A stretch of 15,581 nucleotides of DNA. Source: Hyphomicrobium_A sp036559705. GTDB taxonomy: Bacteria; Pseudomonadota; Alphaproteobacteria; Rhizobiales; Hyphomicrobiaceae. The stretch spans positions 1 to 15,581 of the forward strand of contig DATBSP010000065.1 of NCBI GenBank assembly GCA_036559705.1, written 5' to 3'. The notes under the pieces were generated by a model. The model saw nothing but the letters and a program-made list of their open reading frames with translations. It was not told the DNA's origin and did not search any database. Positions 6,680 to 14,165 of the stretch are shown in pieces. Position 1 is the first letter of the stretch. Every line of letters starts with the position of its first letter. Made by a program: the position numbers and the translations under genes.

Positions 6680-7243
6680 ATGTCCAGCGGTTCGTTTGAC
6701 CTTAACGATCTGGAAAAGCGCATGCGTGGATCGCTCGATGCGCTGAAGCGCGAGTTGTCCGGTCTGCGCACCGGGCGCGCCAGCGCCCACCTCCTCGATC
6801 CGATCCAGGTCAGCGTCTACGGCTCCAAGATGCCGCTCAACCAGGTGGCGACCGTCTCGGTGCCGGAGCCGCGCACCATCTCCGTGATGGTCTGGGACAA
6901 GAGCAACGTTGCGGCCGTCGAAAAGGCGATCCGCGAGGCGAACCTCGGCTTGAACCCCGTCATCGACGGCGCACTTTTGCGTTTGCCGATCCCCATGCTC
7001 ACGGCCGACCGTCGCACCGAGCTCGCCAAGCTCGCCCACAAATATGCCGAGCACGGCCGCGTCGCCGTGCGCAACGTACGCCGCGAGGGGATGGACCTTC
7101 TCAAGAAGCTCGAGAAGGACGGCAAGATGAGCCAGGACGACCATCACAAGTCGTCGGCCAAGGTGCAGGAGCTGACCGACAAGCTGATCAAGGAGATCGA
7201 CGACACCCTGGCCAGCAAGGAGGCTGAGATCCACAAGGTGTGA
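6680..7243 (+). CDS. frr: Ribosome recycling factor
   Basis: RRF works with EF-G to split post-termination ribosomes into subunits. The 187-residue product is the standard length (about 185). It shows the three-helix bundle hallmarks: LKRELSGLRTGRASAHLLDPI early, then the small beta domain VSVYGSKMPLNQVATVSVPE, then WDKSNVAAVEKAIREANLGL, and near the end RRTELAKLAHKYAEHGRVAV, NVRREGMDLLKKL and DDHHKSSAKVQELTDK. The ATG at 6680 is preceded by AAGGAGA (6668-6674). The frame is open upstream to 6629, but that stretch does not resemble RRF. The gene follows pyrH by 97 bp. Confidence 0.97.
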   Translation: MSSGSFDLNDLEKRMRGSLDALKRELSGLRTGRASAHLLDPIQVSVYGSKMPLNQVATVSVPEPRTISVMVWDKSNVAAVEKAIREANLGLNPVIDGALLRLPIPMLTADRRTELAKLAHKYAEHGRVAVRNVRREGMDLLKKLEKDGKMSQDDHHKSSAKVQELTDKLIKEIDDTLASKEAEIHKV

Positions 7244-7312
7244 AGCCTTTGAGAACGGCGGCATTCCCGCTATCCTCAAGTCGCGCTCCTTGCAACCGAA
7301 AGCCCCGCCCCG

Positions 7313-8071
7313 GTGACGGACATCAAGAACCAGCCAGTACCGCCCGAGCGGGACGCCGTGCAGCCGCGCCATGTCGCCATCATCATGGACGGCAACGGGC
7401 GCTGGGCCATCAAGCACGGGCTGCCGCGTGCCGTCGGCCATCGCAACGGCGTCGAGGCGGTGCGGCGCACGGTCCGGGCGGCGATCGAGCTCGGCATTCC
7501 CTACCTCACGCTTTACAGCTTCTCGTCCGAGAACTGGTCCCGCCCGGTCGACGAGATCGACGATCTGATGGGGCTGATGAAGCGCTTCATCCGCCGCGAC
7601 CTCGCCGAGCTGCACCAGGCCGGCGTCAAGATCCGCGTCATCGGCGAGCGTGCCAACGTCGAGACCGAGCTGATGACGCTGATCGACGAAGCGGTGGAGC
7701 TGACGCGCGACAATCAAGCGATTACGCTCATTATCGCCTTCAACTATGGCGCCCGCGCCGAGATCGCCAAGGCGGCCCGCGCGCTCGCCGAGCAGGTTTC
7801 CGCCGGTACGCTGAAACCGGAGGACATCAACGTCGGGGCGCTCAGCGGTGCGCTGGACACCGCCGGCATCCCTGATCCCGACCTGCTCGTGCGCACCAGC
7901 GGCGAGATGCGCATCTCGAACTTCCTGTTGTGGCAGTGCGCCTACACGGAGTTCGTGTTCCTCGATGCCTATTGGCCGGACTTCGGCCGCGAGCTGCTCG
8001 AGGAGGCGATCGCCCGCTATCGGGCGCGCGAGCGCCGCTTCGGCGGCCGCTCCAAGCAGTCGATCATGTGA
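7313..8071 (+). CDS. uppS: Undecaprenyl diphosphate synthase (cis-prenyltransferase)
   Basis: UppS adds isopentenyl units to farnesyl diphosphate in cis to make undecaprenyl diphosphate, the lipid carrier for peptidoglycan and other envelope polymers. The 252-residue product has the family regions in order: HVAIIMDGNGRWA with catalytic Asp26, GHRNGVEAVRR, YLTLYSFSSENWSRP, the middle IRVIGER segment, and the C-terminal PDLLVRTSGEMRISNFLLWQ, with AYTEFVF just after. The start is GTG at 7313. It is the first start codon after an in-frame stop at 7250, and only another GTG (7358) lies between it and the conserved core, so an ATG start is excluded. The ribosome binding site is poor. Its stop is six bases before cdsA, which suggests translational coupling. 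The 69-bp frr-uppS gap holds no clear signal. Confidence 0.96.
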   Translation: MTDIKNQPVPPERDAVQPRHVAIIMDGNGRWAIKHGLPRAVGHRNGVEAVRRTVRAAIELGIPYLTLYSFSSENWSRPVDEIDDLMGLMKRFIRRDLAELHQAGVKIRVIGERANVETELMTLIDEAVELTRDNQAITLIIAFNYGARAEIAKAARALAEQVSAGTLKPEDINVGALSGALDTAGIPDPDLLVRTSGEMRISNFLLWQCAYTEFVFLDAYWPDFGRELLEEAIARYRARERRFGGRSKQSIM

Positions 8072-8077
8072 GGCGCC

Positions 8078-8941
8078 ATGCCCGATAACGTGGTGGCTTC
8101 CGAGGGGGAAGGCGGCGGCGCGCCCTGGCTGTCGAGCAACTTGAAGCTGCGCATATTCTCTGGCGCCGTGCTCGCGCTCGTTGCGTTTCTGCTTGCCTAT
8201 GCCGGGCCGCTGCCCTTTGCCGTTCTGGTTCTCGGTTGCGCGCTGGTGATCAGCTGGGAATGGGGACGCCTGGTGCGCGGCGCCACCTTCGACCTCGGCT
8301 TCTTCGTGCACGCCTTGGCAGTGACGGCGGCGATCGTGCTTGCCGGCGCCGGCTATGCCGCGCTCGCTGTTGCGGCGCTGGCTATCGCCGCCATCATCCT
8401 GATACCGCTCTACATGGGCCGCGGCGCACGCCTTTCGGCCCTCGGTGTCCTCTACGTCGGGCTGCCCGCCATTGCGCTGTTGTGGTTGCGCGGCGATGAG
8501 CCGTTTGGTTTCACCGCCGTGCTGTTCATTTTCGCAGTCGTCTGGTCATCCGACACCGCCGCCTACGCAGCCGGGCGCAGCATCGGCGGCCCCAAGCTGT
8601 GGCCGCGCGTGTCGCCCAACAAGACATGGGCCGGCCTCATCGGCGCCCTGTGCGCCGGGGCCGCTGCCGCAGCCGTTTTCGCCATCCTGGAGCCGGAGGC
8701 GGCGCCCGTGCGGCTTATCCTCGTCGGCGTCGGCCTGGCGCTCATCGCGCAGGCCGGCGACCTTGCTGAATCCGCGCTCAAGCGCCTATTCAACCTCAAG
8801 GACGCCAGCGATCTAATCCCCGGTCACGGCGGCTTCATGGACCGTATGGACAGCATTGTCGCGGCGGCCGTCGCCGCCGCACTTTTGGCGCTCGCCATCG
8901 ATCCGCACGCTCCGGCGCGCGCCTTGTTGTTTGGCGTATAG
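8078..8941 (+). CDS. cdsA: Phosphatidate cytidylyltransferase (CDP-diglyceride synthase)
   Basis: CdsA is an inner-membrane enzyme that joins phosphatidic acid and CTP to form CDP-diacylglycerol, the precursor of bacterial phospholipids. The 287-residue protein has many hydrophobic segments (about 25-57, 75-112, 122-137, 146-157, 185-203, 212-225, 259-274). It carries the full family signature at 232-258: SALKR, then KDASDLIPGHGGFMDRMD, preceded by GDLAES and SPNKTWAG (179-186). The first 20 residues are hydrophilic. The ATG at 8078 lies directly after the uppS stop, with TGAGG as a weak ribosome binding site. Its stop codon abuts the next ATG, so uppS, cdsA and dxr form a tight group. Confidence 0.96.
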   Translation: MPDNVVASEGEGGGAPWLSSNLKLRIFSGAVLALVAFLLAYAGPLPFAVLVLGCALVISWEWGRLVRGATFDLGFFVHALAVTAAIVLAGAGYAALAVAALAIAAIILIPLYMGRGARLSALGVLYVGLPAIALLWLRGDEPFGFTAVLFIFAVVWSSDTAAYAAGRSIGGPKLWPRVSPNKTWAGLIGALCAGAAAAAVFAILEPEAAPVRLILVGVGLALIAQAGDLAESALKRLFNLKDASDLIPGHGGFMDRMDSIVAAAVAAALLALAIDPHAPARALLFGV

Positions 8942-10180
8942 ATGGTACAAGCACCGCGCAGAGGCATGGCCAAAACGGTTGCGGCCGCCGTTTCCCCAAC
9001 CAGGTGCGCCGCGCGATGCTCGCTGAGCGTGCTCGGCGCCACCGGCTCCATCGGCAAGAACACGCTGGACCTCGTCGAGCGCAACCCGGATGCCTTCGAG
9101 ATCGTCGCGCTCACCGCGCAAAGCAACGTCGCCGGCCTCGCCGAAGCGGCACGCCGTACGCACGCGCGCCTTGCCGTCATCGGCGACGCGGCCTGCTACG
9201 CGGAGCTGCAGTCAGCGCTCGCCGGCACCGGCATACGCGTTGCCGCCGGTGCCGGCGCGGTCATTGCCGCCGCTGCCGAGCCGGCCGACTGCGTCATGGC
9301 GGCCATCGTTGGCGCTGCCGGCCTCGAGCCGACCTTCGAGGCGGCGCGCCAGGGACGCCGCCTGGCGCTCGCCAACAAGGAATGCCTCGTCTCGGCAGGC
9401 GAGGTTTTCATGGCCGCCGTCGCCGACGCCGGGACCGAGCTACTCCCCGTCGACAGCGAACATTCGGCCGCCCTGCAGGCGCTGGCAGGGGCCGCTCCCG
9501 AAAGCATCGAGCGCATCGTTCTCACCGCGTCCGGCGGTCCGTTCCGCACCTGGACCATCGAGCAGCTGCAGGAAGCCACGCCAGAGCAGGCGCTGCGCCA
9601 TCCGAACTGGTCGATGGGCTCCAAAATCTCAATCGATTCCGCGACCTTGATGAATAAGGGTCTGGAGCTTATCGAGGCCTACCACCTGTTCCCCGTCACC
9701 GCCGCGCAGCTCGGCGTTGTCATCCACCCACAGTCGATCGTGCACTGCCTCGTCAGCTACACGGATGGCTCGGTCCTCGCGCAGATGTCGTTCCCCGATA
9801 TGCGCACGCCCATCGCCCTGGCGCTCTCCTGGCCGCAACGCATGAACGCGCCGACCCCCAGGCTCGACTTTGCCGCCGTCGGTACACTCAGCTTCGAAGC
9901 CCCTGACGAAATTCTCTTTCCGGCTTTAACCATAGCGCGGGGTGCCCTCCTCCGCGGCGGCACGGCGCCCGCCATCCTGAGTGCCGCCAACGAGATCGCC
10001 GTCGAGGCTTTTCTCGCCCGCCGCATCGGATTTCTCGATATCGCCCGCAACGCCGCTGATACACTCGAAGCGGCCGAGGGGCGTGGCCTCATTGGCGCCC
10101 CCGGCAGCTTGGGCGACGTCCTGGCGGCCGACGCGGAGGCCCGGCGACTGGCACAATCTCTGCTTGGTCGCTATGTGTAA
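8942..10180 (+). CDS. dxr: 1-deoxy-D-xylulose 5-phosphate reductoisomerase
   Basis: Dxr converts DXP to 2-C-methyl-D-erythritol 4-phosphate with NADPH, the committed step of the MEP isoprenoid pathway that also feeds UppS upstream. The 412-residue product has LGATGSIGKNTLDL (NADPH binding, 31-44), LALANKECLVSAGE (about 141-154), LPVDSEHSA with the metal ligands D171, S172, E173 region, LTASGGPFR (flexible loop start), HPNWSMGSKISIDSATLMNK with E242 just after it, and IHPQSIVHCLV. The start is uncertain. ATG 8942 abuts the cdsA stop (TAGATG) and has no ribosome binding site, so it would depend on coupling. ATG 8966 (residue 9) has GAGG but only one base away. About 26 residues precede the conserved core, more than usual. 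E. coli places dxr before uppS; here it follows cdsA. Confidence 0.96.
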   Translation: MVQAPRRGMAKTVAAAVSPTRCAARCSLSVLGATGSIGKNTLDLVERNPDAFEIVALTAQSNVAGLAEAARRTHARLAVIGDAACYAELQSALAGTGIRVAAGAGAVIAAAAEPADCVMAAIVGAAGLEPTFEAARQGRRLALANKECLVSAGEVFMAAVADAGTELLPVDSEHSAALQALAGAAPESIERIVLTASGGPFRTWTIEQLQEATPEQALRHPNWSMGSKISIDSATLMNKGLELIEAYHLFPVTAAQLGVVIHPQSIVHCLVSYTDGSVLAQMSFPDMRTPIALALSWPQRMNAPTPRLDFAAVGTLSFEAPDEILFPALTIARGALLRGGTAPAILSAANEIAVEAFLARRIGFLDIARNAADTLEAAEGRGLIGAPGSLGDVLAADAEARRLAQSLLGRYV

Positions 10181-10273
10181 GCGCGCGGCACCTAGCGCCC
10201 CTTCACTCGGCTATCACTGAGCTGGGGATGGGCGCCGAAATTGCCGTTTTTCCCGCGCATCAACGGATTCGCG

Positions 10274-10313
10274 GGGTCCGTGCCACCGCCGGCCAAGCCC
10301 CTTTGCCGGACCC
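10274..10313 (+). repeat. Inverted repeat upstream of rseP
   Basis: GGGTCCG (10274-10280) and CGGACCC (10307-10313) are perfect complements separated by 26 nt. They lie in the 151-bp dxr-rseP gap, ending ten bases before the rseP ribosome binding site. No T-tract follows, so it is not a terminator. It may be an mRNA stem or a binding site. The rest of the gap has TTTTT at 10238-10242 or so but no clear promoter. Confidence 0.35.
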
Positions 10314-10331
10314 ACGAGAGATAGGAGATCA

Positions 10332-11492
10332 ATGCTGACGTTGGCGAACCTGGCCACCTCGACACCCGGGGTGTTGCTTACCATTCTGCAGTTCCTGGTG
10401 GTGCTGACCATCGTGGTATTCGTCCACGAGTTCGGGCATTTCATCGTCGCGCGCTGGTGCGGCGTCACGGTGAAAACCTTCTCCATCGGTTTCGGCAAAG
10501 AGATCTTCGGCTTCACCGACCGCAAAGGGACGCGCTGGCGCTTCGCTTGGATCCCGCTCGGCGGCTACGTGAAGTTCGTCGACGACGAGAACGTCGCCAG
10601 CCAGCCCTCGCCGGAAGCACTCGAACGCATGAGCGCGGCGGAGCGGGAAGGCGCTTTCCAGGCCAAGCCGCTGTGGCAGCGCGCGGTCGTCGTCGCTGCC
10701 GGTCCTGCTGCAAATTTCCTTTTGGCCGTAATGGTTTACGCCGCCGTAAACCTGACCTTCGGCGTGCGCACCATTACACCGACCGTAGGCGCGGTGAAGG
10801 ACGGCATGCCGGCCGCCGCTGCCGGTATCAAGCCGGGCGATGTGATCACCAGCGTCGATAGCTGGACCGTCGAGGGCTTCGAGGACATCCAGCGCATTGT
10901 CGGCATCAACGCCGGCCGTCCCTTGCGCTTTGGCATCGATCGCGGTGGCGAGAAGCTGTCGATCGAGGTGACGCCCGAGGTGCACGAGCAGCCGGACACG
11001 TTCGGCGGCACGTTCCGCCGCGGTCTGATCGGCATCTCACCGTCGACCGTTGCCGGCTACCAGGAGGCCAAGTCCGTCGGCCCCATCGAGGCGCTACGGC
11101 TCGGCGTGCGTGAGACCTACACCAACATCGCCCACACCTTGCAGGGCATTGCGGACATCGTGACGCAGCGCCAGGCCGCCGATCAGATGGGCGGGCCAAT
11201 TCTGATGGCCCAAGTCACCGCCAAGGTGGCCGAAGGAGGCATCGAGCCGCTGCTTCGCTGGATAGCCTTCATCTCGGCGAACATCGGTTTCCTCAACCTT
11301 CTGCCGATCCCTGTGTTGGACGGTGGACACCTTGTTTATTACGCCATCGAAGGGGTGCTTCGGCGACCCATGAGCCGGCGCATGCAGGAGATCGGATTCC
11401 AGATCGGCGTGGCGCTCGTGCTGATGTTGATGGTCTATGTGAATTTGAACGATTTATTGCGGGTGTGGCGGGGATGGACCGGTGCCGGCTGA
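10332..11492 (+). CDS. rseP: RIP metalloprotease RseP (site-2 protease), single PDZ form
   Basis: RseP is an inner-membrane zinc protease that cuts membrane-embedded substrates such as anti-sigma factors during envelope stress. In this 386-residue protein HEFGH (His32, Glu33, His36) within the first membrane helix is the zinc site, and LNLLPIPVLDGGHL (321-334) supplies the third ligand, Asp330. PLGGYVKF (75-82) is the conserved membrane-associated loop. One PDZ domain lies at about 145-215 (GIKPGDVITSVDSW); the E. coli enzyme has two and about 450 residues, while shorter single-PDZ forms are common in alphaproteobacteria. Further membrane helices lie at about 117-140, 309-322 and 355-372. AGGAGA (10323-10328) precedes the ATG. 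No anti-sigma factor gene is in the window, so substrates cannot be read from context. Confidence 0.95.
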   Translation: MLTLANLATSTPGVLLTILQFLVVLTIVVFVHEFGHFIVARWCGVTVKTFSIGFGKEIFGFTDRKGTRWRFAWIPLGGYVKFVDDENVASQPSPEALERMSAAEREGAFQAKPLWQRAVVVAAGPAANFLLAVMVYAAVNLTFGVRTITPTVGAVKDGMPAAAAGIKPGDVITSVDSWTVEGFEDIQRIVGINAGRPLRFGIDRGGEKLSIEVTPEVHEQPDTFGGTFRRGLIGISPSTVAGYQEAKSVGPIEALRLGVRETYTNIAHTLQGIADIVTQRQAADQMGGPILMAQVTAKVAEGGIEPLLRWIAFISANIGFLNLLPIPVLDGGHLVYYAIEGVLRRPMSRRMQEIGFQIGVALVLMLMVYVNLNDLLRVWRGWTGAG

Positions 11493-11588
11493 AATGGTGT
11501 TTAGTGACGTAATCTTGCCACTTCCGCCCCCCTTTCTGAATCGTTAAAAGCAAATGTACACAGGGGACTGCGCTCACAAGAAGAATCA

Positions 11589-11601
11589 GGCCTACTAGGC
11601 C
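11589..11601 (+). repeat. 13-bp palindrome in the rseP-bamA gap
   Basis: GGCCTA-C-TAGGCC is a perfect inverted repeat with a one-base centre, too tight to form a hairpin but well shaped as a dimeric protein binding site. It lies 106 bp before bamA. The 214-bp gap also has TTGCCA (11515-11520) with a poor -10 candidate around 11537-11542, and a hairpin at 11644-11662. I cannot assign a promoter with confidence. Confidence 0.35.
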
Positions 11602-11643
11602 GCGTTTCCAGCGCGCAGGTGTTAGTCATGTATGCGGTGCGGT

Positions 11644-11662
11644 GGCCCGAAGCCGACGGGCC
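11644..11662 (+). repeat. Short hairpin in the bamA leader
   Basis: GGCCCG (11644-11649) pairs with CGGGCC (11657-11662) around a 7-nt loop; GGT (11641-11643) and ACC (11667-11669) could extend it across a 4-nt bulge. It lies 45 bp before the bamA start codon. Confidence 0.25.
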
Positions 11663-11706
11663 CGCTACCGAGGGGGAGTTCGGCAATAACGAGGGCATAG
11701 TCTCGA

Positions 11707-14061
11707 ATGCCTGTAGTTCGATCCATCGCGGTGAGAGTTGGTTGCATTTTGATGCTTCTGGCGGTCATCTCATCGGGGATGACGTGCGTCGGCGGCGCAT
11801 TGTTCTCCGTTCCAGCCCAAGCGCAGGGCGCCCAGATCCGGGTGATCAACGTTGAGGGCAATCGCCGCGTCGAGCCTGAGACGGTTCGCTCCTACTTGCA
11901 GTTCTCCGTAGGCAACCCCTACGACCCAGCCAAGGTCGACGGCTCCATCAAGGCGCTGTTCGCCACCGGGTTGTTCTCCGACGTGCGCATAGACCGCTCG
12001 GGCGCCGACATCATCGTCACCGTCGTCGAGAACCCGGTCATTAACCAGATCGCCTTCGAAGGTAACAGCGAGGTCGACACTGACACGCTGCGCAACGAAG
12101 TGCAGCTGAAGCCGCGCTCGGTGTTTACCCGCGCCCGCGTCCAATCCGACGTGCAGCGCGTCCTCGACGTCTATCGCCGCCAGGGCCGCTACGCGGCAAC
12201 CATCGAGCCGAAGATCATCGAGCTTGAGCAGGATCGCGTGAACCTCGTGTTCGAGATCAACGAGGGCAGCGCCACCAAGGTCAAAGGCATCCACTTCGTT
12301 GGCAACCACGCCTTCTCCGACAGCCAGCTGCGCGACGTCGTCTCGACGACCGAGAAGGGCTGGTTCGACTTCTTGAAGGGCACCGCCGTCTACGACCCCG
12401 ACCGCATGAGCCTCGATCGCGAGCTCATCCGCCAGTACTACCTCAAGAACGGCTATGCCGACGTGCAGGTGACGGCAGCCAACGCCGAGCTCGATCGCGA
12501 TGGGTCGGGCTTCTTCATCACCTACTCGATCGAAGAAGGCGAGGCGTACGAGTTCGGTGGCATCAACATCGAGAGCACGGTCGCGGCCATCAAGCCCGAA
12601 GAGTTCAAGGGTGACCTGCTGACCGACGAGGGCGACACCTACAATGCCAACCTCATCGACAAGTCGGTCGAGAAGCTGACCCTTGCTGCCTCGCAGAGCG
12701 GCTACGCCTTTGCGCGAGTTCGCCCGCAGGCGGTGCCCGACCCGGTGACGCGCAAGATCGCGCTCAACTACGTCATTGAGGAAGGCCCGCGCGTCTACAT
12801 CGAACGCATCAATATCTCCGGCAACACGCGCACCAAGGACTACGTCATCCGGCGTGAGTTCAAGGTGGCGGAAGGCGACGCCTACAATCCGCTCATGGTC
12901 GATCAGGCCAAGAAGCGCTTGAGCAATATCGGCCTGTTCAAGGCGGTGGAGGTCAAGCGCCGCCCGGGCAGCGCCCAGGATCGCGTCGTCCTCGACGTCG
13001 AGCTGGTCGAGCAGTCGACGGGCGAACTCTCCTTCGGAGCCGGCTACTCAACGGCGGAAGGCGTCATCGGCGATGTGAGCATCACCGAGCGCAACCTGAT
13101 GGGTAACGGCCAGTTCCTGCGTCTGCAGCTGTCCGGCTCACTCGAGCGGCTGCAGGTCAACCTCAGCTTCACCGAGCCGCGCTTCCTCGACCGCAACCTC
13201 GCGGCCGGCTTCGACCTGTTCCATAAGGAAGTCGACCAGACGAGCCAGTCGGGCTTCCAGAGCCGCCGCACCGGCGGCAGCTTGCGCCTCGGCTTCCCGC
13301 TGTCCGAGAAGCTGTGGATGCAGACCAACTATACGGCCTCGCGCGACGAGATCTTCGACGTCAACCCCTTCTCGTCACTTGCTATCCAAGACGCGGAGGG
13401 CGTCACGATTACCTCCCTCGTCGGCACGACGCTGACCTACGATCTGCGCAACGACGCCAAGAATCCGACCAAGGGCCTGTGGTTCCAAGCGGGTACCGAC
13501 TTTGCCGGACTCGGCGGCGACGTCCAGTACATCAGCTTCGGGGCCGAAGCGCGCGGATATTACCCGATCACCGACAACATCACTTTCGTGGGACGCGCTA
13601 TCGGTGGTTCGATCAGCGGTTGGGGTGGCCAGGACGTTCGCCTGATCGACCTGTTCTTTAAGGGCGGTGAGACGGTGCGCGGCTTCGACCGTGCCGGCTA
13701 TGGGCCGCGCGACTTGAGCACCGGTGACGCTCTCGGCGGCGCCATGTACTGGGCGACGACGGCGGAAATCCGCTTTCCCATCCCGTTCGTGCCGGACGAT
13801 CTCGGCATCTCCGGTGCCGTGTTCGCCGACGCCGGCTCTCTGTGGAATGCCGGCGGAAGTGCGGAGAACGCGCTCGCGGGCTGTCAGGCCAATGGCCAGT
13901 CCTGTTTGGCAGACAACGCATCCATCCGCTCGTCGGTGGGCGCCAGCTTGATGTGGGCCTCCCCGGTCGGCCCCATCCGTATGGACCTGGCGAAGGTCCT
14001 CTCGAAAGAAGACTTCGACGACGAACAGATGTTCCGCTTCGGCGCGGCGACAAAGTTCTAA
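11707..14061 (+). CDS. bamA: Outer membrane protein assembly factor BamA
   Basis: BamA is the core of the BAM complex that folds beta-barrel proteins into the outer membrane. The 784-residue precursor has a long signal peptide ending at Ala-Gln-Ala (37-39). Five POTRA domains follow at about 42-110, 112-190, 193-283, 285-363 and 365-438; recurring elements include GNRRVEPETVRSYL, GNSEVDTDTLRNEV and GNTRTKDYVIRREF. The barrel spans about 440-784 and ends in FGAATKF, with the C-terminal Phe expected of outer-membrane barrels. The Omp85 hallmark VRGF is at 657-660 in loop 6. Loop 7 holds a Cys pair (C726 and C733); loop 6 has none, unlike E. coli. The ATG at 11707 has GAGGG 11 bases upstream. 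The gene lies 214 bp after rseP and probably has some regulation of its own. Confidence 0.96.
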   Translation: MPVVRSIAVRVGCILMLLAVISSGMTCVGGALFSVPAQAQGAQIRVINVEGNRRVEPETVRSYLQFSVGNPYDPAKVDGSIKALFATGLFSDVRIDRSGADIIVTVVENPVINQIAFEGNSEVDTDTLRNEVQLKPRSVFTRARVQSDVQRVLDVYRRQGRYAATIEPKIIELEQDRVNLVFEINEGSATKVKGIHFVGNHAFSDSQLRDVVSTTEKGWFDFLKGTAVYDPDRMSLDRELIRQYYLKNGYADVQVTAANAELDRDGSGFFITYSIEEGEAYEFGGINIESTVAAIKPEEFKGDLLTDEGDTYNANLIDKSVEKLTLAASQSGYAFARVRPQAVPDPVTRKIALNYVIEEGPRVYIERINISGNTRTKDYVIRREFKVAEGDAYNPLMVDQAKKRLSNIGLFKAVEVKRRPGSAQDRVVLDVELVEQSTGELSFGAGYSTAEGVIGDVSITERNLMGNGQFLRLQLSGSLERLQVNLSFTEPRFLDRNLAAGFDLFHKEVDQTSQSGFQSRRTGGSLRLGFPLSEKLWMQTNYTASRDEIFDVNPFSSLAIQDAEGVTITSLVGTTLTYDLRNDAKNPTKGLWFQAGTDFAGLGGDVQYISFGAEARGYYPITDNITFVGRAIGGSISGWGGQDVRLIDLFFKGGETVRGFDRAGYGPRDLSTGDALGGAMYWATTAEIRFPIPFVPDDLGISGAVFADAGSLWNAGGSAENALAGCQANGQSCLADNASIRSSVGASLMWASPVGPIRMDLAKVLSKEDFDDEQMFRFGAATKF

Positions 14062-14087
14062 TTGCCGCCCGATCGGTGCTAAGAAGA

Positions 14088-14120
14088 CCTCCGTGTGCGT
14101 AGCGGAGCGCCGCCTCCGTG
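14088..14120 (+). repeat. Direct repeat with central complement between bamA and lpxD
   Basis: CCTCCGTG occurs at 14088-14095 and 14113-14120. CGGAG (14103-14107) between them can pair with CTCCG in either copy (14089-14093 or 14114-14118). The gap between the bamA stop and the chosen lpxD start is 104 bp and shows no T-tract or clear promoter. Confidence 0.25.
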
Positions 14121-14165
14121 CATTCGCCAAGCAATATGGAGCGTCGCCCTGCGGCGGGTCACGGT

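Noticed and set aside
6572..8311. A 579-codon open frame on the minus strand, antisense to frr, uppS and the start of cdsA
   Set aside because: It lies opposite well-defined conserved genes, its protein is rich in Arg/His/Gly/Asp repeats with no domain I recognise, and long antisense frames are expected in GC-rich coding DNA. Its length alone is not evidence.
11619..11855. A 78-codon frame beginning before bamA and running into it
   Set aside because: It overlaps the bamA signal peptide in another frame with no good ribosome binding site; a leader peptide is possible but unsupported.
13375..14130. A 251-codon minus-strand open frame opposite the BamA barrel
   Set aside because: Antisense to conserved barrel strands and the VRGF motif; no family features of its own.
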